DNA from: Rhodocyclaceae bacterium UBA5602
GTDB taxonomy: Bacteria; Pseudomonadota; Gammaproteobacteria; Burkholderiales; Rhodocyclaceae
Reading direction: 5' to 3'
DNA length: 37,163 bases
Assembly (NCBI GenBank): GCA_002424865.1
Contig: DILC01000044.1
Location: forward strand, 1 to 37,163
How positions within the stretch are numbered: position 1 is the stretch's first letter; each line of letters begins with the position of its first letter. This document shows, piece by piece, positions 31,324 through 37,163 of this stretch. The notes beneath the pieces were generated by a model, which saw only the letters and a list, made by a program, of their open reading frames with translations, searched no databases and was not told the DNA's origin. The position numbers and the translations under genes were made by a program.

Positions 31324-32349
31324 TCACGGGTTTTTTCCATCACGGGCCTTTTCCATTTTTGCCCCGCGCAACGCCGCCTCAAGCCGCGTCCAGGCAACCT
31401 CGCAGTCCGGCAAGCCAAAGCGCAAGGCGGCCGGTTGGGTAAAGCGCCGCACCAGAATGCCGCGCTGGGCGAAGTGGGTGTAAAGCGCCGCCACCCCCTC
31501 GCTGCCGCGCTGGAAAGGCACGTACTGAAACAAGGCCGTGCCACCCTTGGGGGCCAGGCCATATTGCCGCAATAATGCGGCCAAACGTGCGCTGGCCTGG
31601 CACAAATACGCGCGCTGATTGATCTGCCACGCCGTATCGCCAAGACCGACTTTTGCGGCAAAGCGCGCGGGGTTCGCCAGCGGCCAGGGGCCGAGCAGGT
31701 CTTGCAAGCGGTTCAAGATGTCTTTGGCTGCAATGCAAAACCCGACCCGCGCGCCCGCCAGGCCAAAGAATTTTCCCAAGGAGCGCAGGACGATGACATT
31801 TTTGGCAGCCTCCGTCCCTGCCACAGCAGCCAGTGAATGGCCGCTATCCACATCCGCAAAGGCCTCATCCACGACCAGCCAGCCCTGGCGTTGCGCCTGG
31901 CGTTCTGCGGCGGCCAACAAGGCCTCGCGCGAAAAGACCTGGCCATCGGGATTATTCGGGTTCGCCAGCACAATCACATCGGCATTTTTTTGCAGCACCT
32001 CGTCTGCCGTGCATTCAATGACCCCGTGCCCAGCGGCTGCCCAAGCGGGCGCATATTCGCCATAGCCGGGAAAAAGCACTGCGACCGTGCCCGCAGCCCG
32101 CAGCCTGGGCAAAGCCATAATCGCCGCTTGCGAACCATTCACAGGCAGCAAATTTTTCGCCCCATAGTAACCACGCGCGGCATCCAGCAAACCATCCTCC
32201 TCTTCGGGCAGGCGCTGCCAAACGCTGGCGGGCAATTCAGGCATGGGATAAGGGATAGGCGCAATGCCCGTGGAGAGGTCGACCCAGTCGGACAATGGAA
32301 TGCCGAACTGCCCACTGGCTGCCCGGAGCTTGCCGCCGTGCTCAAACAA
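31324..32349 (-). CDS. cobC: Threonine-phosphate decarboxylase-type aminotransferase (CobC)
   Basis: A PLP enzyme making (R)-1-amino-2-propanol phosphate for the cobalamin nucleotide loop. The 341-residue protein has HGGKLRAASGQFGIP at the start, DLSTGIAPIPYP, VLANPNNPDGQ, VVDEAFADVD, and the PLP lysine in SLGKFFGLAGARVGF (about residue 193), then LRFGLP near the end. The gene name follows the Pseudomonas usage; the Salmonella homologue is CobD. Its start overlaps the preceding cobD (cbiB) stop by eight bases. A diverged R1-like copy (31628-31657) encodes KVGLGDTAWQ. Confidence 0.93.
   Translation of the reverse strand: MFEHGGKLRAASGQFGIPLSDWVDLSTGIAPIPYPMPELPASVWQRLPEEEDGLLDAARGYYGAKNLLPVNGSQAAIMALPRLRAAGTVAVLFPGYGEYAPAWAAAGHGVIECTADEVLQKNADVIVLANPNNPDGQVFSREALLAAAERQAQRQGWLVVDEAFADVDSGHSLAAVAGTEAAKNVIVLRSLGKFFGLAGARVGFCIAAKDILNRLQDLLGPWPLANPARFAAKVGLGDTAWQINQRAYLCQASARLAALLRQYGLAPKGGTALFQYVPFQRGSEGVAALYTHFAQRGILVRRFTQPAALRFGLPDCEVAWTRLEAALRGAKMEKARDGKNP
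31628..31657 (-). repeat. R1-like copy h, inside cobC (diverged)
   Basis: Minus strand: CGCAAAAGTCGGTCTTGGC then GATACGGCGTG. It matches the R1 pattern with changes in the core. Because CobC proteins naturally have a similar DTAWQ segment here, this copy may be partly coincidental. Confidence 0.45.
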
Positions 32350-33343
32350 AAGCGAGCTTCCCGTGGCTTAACAGAAAGCTGAACAAGCCCAAGCCGCCGA
32401 CAACCGCCACCCACAGGCGCTGACCGCAGGCCACCAAGGCCAAAGCGCGGCGAATACCTGCCGGACACGCCGCGCCCTGCACTTCCTTCGGGCCGTCGCC
32501 AGGGCCGACTTTGGGTCTCATCTCCAACTGGCCGTGATACATCGCCGCCCCGCCCAGCTGAACGCCCATCGCGCCAGCACCTGCGGCCAGGACAGGCCCG
32601 GCATTCGGGCTATCCCAGGCTTTCGCCTGGTAACGCCAGCAATGCAAGGCGGTGCGCGTTTTGCCCAACAGGGCATAAGTGAGCGCGGTGAACCGGGCGG
32701 GAATGAAATTCAGCCCATCGTCAATGCGCGCCGCTGCCCAGCCAAAATAAATGCGCCGCGTATCCTTGTAGCCCCACATCGCGTCCAGCGTATTGGCCAG
32801 GCGAAACAGCACCGCGCCAGCGCCACCCGCCACGCAAAACCAGAACAAGGTGCCAAACACCGCGTCGTTGCCATTTTCCAGAATGGATTCCACCGCCGCG
32901 CGAAAGACGCCCTGTTCATCAAGCGTCGAGGTATCGCGCGACACCATCCAGCCCACGTGGGTACGCGCGGCGGGCAAATCCTGCGCCGCCAGATCCTGCG
33001 CCACCCGCTCGCCATGTTGCACCAGGCTGCGCGTACCCAAGGCGAAATACAACAGCAAGGTATCCAGTAGCCATGCCCATGCGCCCACCTGCGCCAGTAG
33101 GGCAAAGCGCAACCCGACAAACAAGGCAACGCAGGGCAAGACCAGCAAAAGCCAGCCCAGCAAACCACGCACGCGGTTAAACACCGCATGCCCGGGCGCA
33201 CCCGAACGCAAACCCTGCTCTACCCGATTGGCCAGCGCCCCAAAGCCCACCAGCGGATGCCAGCGTCGCGGCTCGCCCAGCAAGCGATCAAGGCAAACGC
33301 CAGCAATCAAGGCAAGTGGCAGGACAGGGGAAATAAGGAGCAT
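32342..33343 (-). CDS. cobD: Adenosylcobinamide-phosphate synthase CobD/CbiB
   Basis: An inner-membrane enzyme that attaches aminopropanol (or its phosphate) to adenosylcobyric acid. The 333-residue protein has the start ALIAGVCLDRLLGEPRRWHP with FG following, the RDTSTLDEQGVFRAAVESI segment with ENGNDAVFGTLFW, WGYKDTRRIYFGWAAARIDD, and several hydrophobic segments. The start ATG at 33341-33343 fits the family; the open frame extends to 33427. It is divergent from cobQ with a 98-bp spacer in which no cobalamin riboswitch is visible. A diverged R1-like copy at 32490-32515 encodes PKVGPGDGP. Confidence 0.94.
   Translation of the reverse strand: MLLISPVLPLALIAGVCLDRLLGEPRRWHPLVGFGALANRVEQGLRSGAPGHAVFNRVRGLLGWLLLVLPCVALFVGLRFALLAQVGAWAWLLDTLLLYFALGTRSLVQHGERVAQDLAAQDLPAARTHVGWMVSRDTSTLDEQGVFRAAVESILENGNDAVFGTLFWFCVAGGAGAVLFRLANTLDAMWGYKDTRRIYFGWAAARIDDGLNFIPARFTALTYALLGKTRTALHCWRYQAKAWDSPNAGPVLAAGAGAMGVQLGGAAMYHGQLEMRPKVGPGDGPKEVQGAACPAGIRRALALVACGQRLWVAVVGGLGLFSFLLSHGKLAFV
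32490..32515 (-). repeat. R1-like copy i, inside cobD (diverged)
   Basis: Minus strand: CCCAAAGTCGGCCCTGGC then GACGGCCC. It is the weakest of the listed copies. The CbiB family has a similar RPxLGDGP segment here, so common ancestry with R1 is uncertain. Confidence 0.35.
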
Positions 33344-33441
33344 GGGATAATGGCAAGGAAAATACGCAACGGAAAAACAATGGCACATTTTAATCCCCTT
33401 GGCCGACACTTTGCCGCAGCGCGGCAAGACATCGACAGCGC

Positions 33442-35049
33442 ATGAATACCCCTTCCCCTTTCAAACCCCCTGTCAGCTTGATGATTCAAGGCTGCACCTC
33501 GGACGCTGGCAAGACCACGCTAGTGGCGGCGTTTTGCCGCATCCTGCAACGCCGGGGCGTGAATGTTGCGCCCTTCAAGCCGCAAAACATGGCCTTGAAT
33601 TCCGCCGTCACCAGGGATGGCGGCGAGATCGGCCGCGCCCAGGCCTTGCAAGCACAGGCTGCGGGTCTTGCACCGCGCATCGACTTCAACCCGGTGCTGT
33701 TGAAACCCACGACGGATCGCCGCGCCCAGGTGATCATTCATGGCCATGCCGTGGATACACTGGACGCCCGCGCTTATCATGAGTACAAACGCGTAGCGAT
33801 GACGGCCGTGATGCAAAGCTGGCAGCGGATGACGGATGAATTCGACTGCGTGATCGTGGAAGGCGCCGGGAGTCCTGCGGAAATCAATTTGCGCGACCGC
33901 GACATTGCCAACATGGGCTTTGCCGAAGCAGCCGACGTGCCGGTAATTTTAGTTGCCGACATCGACCGCGGTGGTGTGTTCGCCCATCTGGTCGGCACCT
34001 TGGAGCTGCTCTCGGCAAGCGAGCAGGCACGCGTCAAGGGCTTTGTCATCAACCGTTTTCGTGGTGACATCGGTCTGCTCGAATCCGGCCTGGATTGGCT
34101 GGAAGCGCGCACCGGCAAACCGGTTCTGGGAGTGCTGCCGTATCTGCACGGCTTGATGCTGGACGCAGAAGATGCGATCGCGACGGAAAGCCAGGCCAAA
34201 TCCGGCACACGCTTGAAAGCTGTCGCCATCGCCTATCCCCGCTGTTCGAACCATAACGATCTGGATCCCTTGCGCCTGCATCCGGAGGTCGCCTTCACCT
34301 GGCTCGCGCCGGGTGAGCCCTTGCCCGCGTGCGACCTGATCATTTTGCCCGGCTCAAAAGCCGCGCAGGCCGATTTGGCCTGGCTGCGCGAACACGGCCA
34401 TGACGTCGCCATCAATCGCCATTTGCGTTATGGCGGCAAAGTGATCGGGCTGTGCGGCGGCTATCAGATGCTGGGGCGATGGCTGCACGACCCAGAAGGC
34501 TGGGAGGGCTCGCCGGGTAGCCAGCCAGGTCTGGGTTTGCTCGATATGGAAACCACGCTGGCCAGCGAAAAACAGTTAAGGAATGTCGCGGGCAGGCTAA
34601 AAGTTCCCGAAGGGACGCACCGCGCTGGCGCTGACGGGACGGCGATCCATGGGACGATCAACGAAACAATCGGGAAAAATAAGCAGGAAAACACAAAGGA
34701 AACTGCAGACCCCGGCGCTTGGGTCGCGGGCTATGAAATCCACATGGGCGTGACCTATGGCAAGGCGCTGGAAAACCCGGCTATCCGTTTTGACGATGGC
34801 CGCGAAGAGGGCGCAATCTCCACGGACAACCAGATTTTCGCCACCTACTGCCACGGTTTATTTGATCAGCCAGAAGCGCTCACCGCACTGCTTGCCTGGG
34901 CTGGGCTGAAAAATGCCGTCGCGGTTGATTTATCCGCCCGCCGTGAAGCGGACCTTGACCGCCTGGCGGATGCGGTGGAAGCGGCTATCGACTGGGAAAA
35001 ACTCGGCGCCTGCATGACGTTTCCAAAAGTTACCCTGCGGGACTTTTGA
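33442..35049 (+). CDS. cobQ: Cobyric acid synthase
   Basis: An ATP- and glutamine-dependent enzyme that amidates four carboxylates of adenosylcobyrinic diamide. The 535-residue protein has the P-loop-like GCTSDAGKTTLVAAFCR at the start, FKPQNMALNSAVT, IVEGAGSPAEINLRDRDIANMGFA and VADIDRGGVFAHLVGTL. The class I amidotransferase Cys is in GLCGGYQMLG and the His in YCHGLF. An extra polar tract at about residues 390-430 (34600-34714) interrupts the amidotransferase domain before GYEIHMGVTYG. Its end overlaps cobU tail to tail by 20 bases. Confidence 0.96.
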   Translation: MNTPSPFKPPVSLMIQGCTSDAGKTTLVAAFCRILQRRGVNVAPFKPQNMALNSAVTRDGGEIGRAQALQAQAAGLAPRIDFNPVLLKPTTDRRAQVIIHGHAVDTLDARAYHEYKRVAMTAVMQSWQRMTDEFDCVIVEGAGSPAEINLRDRDIANMGFAEAADVPVILVADIDRGGVFAHLVGTLELLSASEQARVKGFVINRFRGDIGLLESGLDWLEARTGKPVLGVLPYLHGLMLDAEDAIATESQAKSGTRLKAVAIAYPRCSNHNDLDPLRLHPEVAFTWLAPGEPLPACDLIILPGSKAAQADLAWLREHGHDVAINRHLRYGGKVIGLCGGYQMLGRWLHDPEGWEGSPGSQPGLGLLDMETTLASEKQLRNVAGRLKVPEGTHRAGADGTAIHGTINETIGKNKQENTKETADPGAWVAGYEIHMGVTYGKALENPAIRFDDGREEGAISTDNQIFATYCHGLFDQPEALTALLAWAGLKNAVAVDLSARREADLDRLADAVEAAIDWEKLGACMTFPKVTLRDF

Positions 35050-35563
35050 GCGCCAGCGGCAAACCCGCCGCCACAAAAGTTACACGATCAGAGATCGCCG
35101 CCACGCGCTGGTTCAAGCGCCCCGCCTCATCCACAAACTGGCGGGTAATTTCCCCCAGCGGAATAATGCCCAAGCCCACCTCGTTGCTCACCAGAATCAC
35201 GCGGCCGGGCAACTGCGGCAAGACGTCCAGCAGCGCGGTGGTTTCTTGCATGAGGGTGCTACCCGCAGGCTTGGATTCCGCCACCAATAACACATTGGAT
35301 AGCCAAAGCGTTAAGCAATCCACCAGCAAACAGCGGTCAAATGCGGCATGTTGGGCAAGTGCCCGGGCTAAATGCAAAGGTTCTTCAATCAATGCCCAAT
35401 CATCTGGACGCCGCGCCTGATGATGCGCAATCCGCGCCGCCATTTCTTCGTCCAAGGCCTGCGCTGTGGCGATATACGTCACCGCCAGCCGGGAATCCTG
35501 TGCACGCTGTTCTGCCAGCCCGCTCTTGCCCGAGCGGGCGCCACCGAGTATGAGTTCTATCAT
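35030..35563 (-). CDS. cobU: Adenosylcobinamide kinase / guanylyltransferase
   Basis: A bifunctional enzyme that phosphorylates adenosylcobinamide and transfers GMP to give adenosyl-GDP-cobinamide. The 177-residue protein begins MIELILGGARSGKS (P-loop residues 7-14) and contains VTYIATAQALDEEMAARIAHH, RRPDDWALIEEPLHL, LLVDCLTLWLSN and the SNEVGLGIIPLGEITRQFVD segment. ATG 35563 is the family start; the longer open frame to 35698 is upstream leader. It converges on cobQ. Confidence 0.95.
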   Translation of the reverse strand: MIELILGGARSGKSGLAEQRAQDSRLAVTYIATAQALDEEMAARIAHHQARRPDDWALIEEPLHLARALAQHAAFDRCLLVDCLTLWLSNVLLVAESKPAGSTLMQETTALLDVLPQLPGRVILVSNEVGLGIIPLGEITRQFVDEAGRLNQRVAAISDRVTFVAAGLPLALKSPAG

Positions 35564-35644
35564 TCGGTTATTATCGCCGATTGATAGAAGGCTTAAAATG
35601 TCCGTAACGGGCAAACTACGAGAAAAAATCAGGAGCAGATCACG

Positions 35645-36514
35645 ATGGAAATTAAACAGCACACTGTCCGCACCGGCAGTTTTGATACCTTTTTCCACGA
35701 AAGCGGCTCGCCAGACGCCACGCCGATTTTATTGCTGCACGGCTCAGGGCCCGGCGCGAATGCGATGTCCAACTGGCAATATGCCCTGCCTTTCCTGGGC
35801 GAAACTTATCACTGCTTCGCCCCGGACATTGCCGGCTTTGGACTAAGCACCCACCCTAATCCGCCCCAAGGCGCGGCTGCCTGGATAGAAATCTGGGTCG
35901 CGCAGATGATTGCATTTCTGGATGCCTTGAAGCTGAAAAAAGTGCACCTGGTGGGCAACTCCATGGGCGGCGGCGTGGCCATGCACTTGGTGAGCCGCCA
36001 TCCCGAACGTTTTGATCATGTGGTGCTCATGGGCGCTGTCGGCGCGCCATTCACTGCAACCGAAGGCCTTAAACGCGGCTGGGGCTATTACAACACCGGC
36101 ACAAAAGAAGAGCTGGCCTTTTTGGTGCGCAAGTTTTTGCATAATCCGGATATTCTCGGCGGCGACGTGGATGCCATCGCGGCGAATCGCTATCAGTTTG
36201 TGATGCAGGATAGTGTGCGCCATCAGTTTGAAGCCATGTTCCCGGGCGATACGCAAACGCATATTGACGCCTTTGTTCTGCCGCCTGAACGTTTGCAAAA
36301 AATCACCCATCCGATCCTGGCCACCCATGCCCGGGAGGATTTTTTCATTCCGCCCAGCACCTCCGAATACATGGCCAAACACTTGCCGAATGCGCAAATG
36401 CATGTGTTCAGCCAGTGCGGCCACTGGATACAAATCGAGCAACGCAAGGCCTTTAACAATCTCGTTAAACTGTTTTTTGATGGCGGTTTGGATCAACAAC
36501 AGGATCAAAAATAA
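35645..36514 (+). CDS. Alpha/beta hydrolase, meta-cleavage-product hydrolase type
   Basis: A 289-residue alpha/beta hydrolase. The oxyanion segment LLHGSGPGANAMSNW is the signature of carbon-carbon bond hydrolases such as MhpC, BphD and XylF. The nucleophile S106 is in GNSMGGG and the catalytic His in SQCGHWIQIEQ, with the acid probably in HAREDFFIP. These enzymes split ring-opened aromatic products, but here there is no dioxygenase or other catabolic gene alongside, so the true substrate is unknown. ATG 35645 has CAGGAGCAG upstream. It is divergent from cobU and 56 bases before the next gene. Confidence 0.88.
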   Translation: MEIKQHTVRTGSFDTFFHESGSPDATPILLLHGSGPGANAMSNWQYALPFLGETYHCFAPDIAGFGLSTHPNPPQGAAAWIEIWVAQMIAFLDALKLKKVHLVGNSMGGGVAMHLVSRHPERFDHVVLMGAVGAPFTATEGLKRGWGYYNTGTKEELAFLVRKFLHNPDILGGDVDAIAANRYQFVMQDSVRHQFEAMFPGDTQTHIDAFVLPPERLQKITHPILATHAREDFFIPPSTSEYMAKHLPNAQMHVFSQCGHWIQIEQRKAFNNLVKLFFDGGLDQQQDQK

Positions 36515-36570
36515 ACCATTGCCAACACGTTCACATCCTTTCTCTTTTTAATCACTCGCCCAACACCATC

Positions 36571-37163
36571 ATGACGACCAAAGACATCGATTTATTTTCC
36601 CCCGTTCAACTCGGCCCCTACACCTTGAAAAACCGCATGGCCATGGCGCCCATGACGCGCAACCGCGCAGGCGAAAAAAACGAGCCGCATGCGCTAAACG
36701 TCGAGTATTACCGTCAGCGCGCAAGCGCCGGGCTGATCATTACCGAGGGCGCAATTGTGGCCGCAGAAGCGGCCGGTTACCCCGGCACGCCGGGCATTTA
36801 CAGCCCCGAGCAAGTCGCTGGCTGGCGGCAGGTGACGGACGCCGTGCATCAAGAGGGCGGGCGGATTTTCCTGCAGCTGTGGCATTGCGGCCGCGCGTCG
36901 CACAAGTCGCTGTTGCCCAATGGCATGCTGCCAGTCGCCCCTTCTGCCATCCAGCCGACAGGCGAAACCCTGACCTATACGGGCATGCAGGCGTTCGAAA
37001 CCCCGCATGCGCTGACCTTGGAAGAAATCCCCGGCATCATCGAGATGTTCCGCCACGGCGCACAATGCGCATTAGAAGCCGGGTTTGACGGCGTGGAAAT
37101 CCACGGCGCGAATGGTTATCTGGTGGATCAATTTTTGCGTGATGGCACGAACCAGCGCACGGA
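36571..37163 (+). CDS. Old Yellow Enzyme-type reductase, 5' part (runs off the window)
   Basis: The first 197 codons of an FMN-dependent NADH:flavin oxidoreductase/NemA-like ene reductase. Visible motifs are DLFSPVQLGPYTLKNRMAMA and PMTRNRA, then GLIITEGAIV, FLQLWHCGRASH and GFDGVEIHGANGYLVDQFL. The segment order matches the front of the barrel. The 3' half lies beyond the window edge, so length and final residues cannot be judged. Family members reduce activated double bonds, nitro compounds or N-ethylmaleimide. It probably shares a transcript with the hydrolase. Confidence 0.93.
   Translation, partial: MTTKDIDLFSPVQLGPYTLKNRMAMAPMTRNRAGEKNEPHALNVEYYRQRASAGLIITEGAIVAAEAAGYPGTPGIYSPEQVAGWRQVTDAVHQEGGRIFLQLWHCGRASHKSLLPNGMLPVAPSAIQPTGETLTYTGMQAFETPHALTLEEIPGIIEMFRHGAQCALEAGFDGVEIHGANGYLVDQFLRDGTNQRT

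Noticed and set aside
33344..33441. Possible cobalamin riboswitch in the cobD/cobQ spacer
   Set aside because: Only 98 bases and no B12-box or multi-stem structure could be recognised.
1..37163. CRISPR arrays, tRNA genes, prophage or toxin-antitoxin modules
   Set aside because: No regularly spaced direct repeats, cloverleaf-like sequences, phage proteins or paired small genes of those types were seen on either strand.

Overview
The window is bacterial chromosome, almost certainly from a betaproteobacterium (order Nitrosomonadales or a close relative). This is inferred from the bioC-bioB/comF neighbourhood, the tkt-gap-pgk-pyk-fba-purC run, the composition of the flagellar cluster and the small basic protein behind bioC. 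It is a dense, ordinary core region with a few accessory marks. No phage, CRISPR array, tRNA or intact insertion sequence is seen.

Layout. (1) 1-140: the 3' part of a 5S rRNA with its terminator, the end of an rRNA operon. (2) 165-2455: a REP-like repeat, then a leftward biotin unit, bioB-bioC plus a small basic protein joined by an ATGA overlap. (3) 2635-4169: comF and a periplasmic Cu/Zn superoxide dismutase, followed by a strong terminator. (4) 4496-12645: central carbon genes tkt, gap, pgk, pyk and fba, then purC. They supply the transketolase, triose-phosphate and aldolase steps shared by glycolysis, the pentose-phosphate or Calvin cycles and sugar-phosphate recycling. (5) 12829-14613: a DUF2802 membrane-anchored protein and a leftward HDOD signalling protein. 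(6) 14724-30348: a rightward flagellar block of fliC, flaG, fliD, fliS, fliT, a fliK-type gene, a short FlhB C-terminal paralogue, a ycgR-type PilZ brake, flhB, flhA, flhF, flhG, fliA, motC and motD. It holds the filament, cap and chaperones, part of the export gate, the polar placement pair FlhF/FlhG, the flagellar sigma factor and a stator. Sigma-28-like promoters precede fliC and fliD. (7) 30465-31190: an OsmC-family protein and a broken IS5-family transposase. (8) 31324-35563: cobalamin genes cobC and cobD leftward, cobQ rightward and cobU leftward, covering amide-ring completion and nucleotide-loop assembly. (9) 35645 to the end: a meta-cleavage-type alpha/beta hydrolase and the start of an Old Yellow Enzyme reductase cut by the window edge.

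The least expected signal is not a gene. A dispersed element of about 30 bp, here called R1, has the core CAAAAAAGTCGGCGCT followed by GG and, a few bases on, ACGGCGC. It recurs on both strands both between genes and inside coding sequences (bioC, comF, the fliK-type gene, flhF, and more weakly cobC, cobD and cobQ). Inside genes it keeps the reading frame open and often encodes a KVGxGxTA-like peptide. Two further repeat pairs were found by eye: R2, 52 bp with 47 identical, at 7621 and 30387; and R3, about 70 bp and REP-like, at 165 and 13614. All repeat comparisons were made by hand within this window only.
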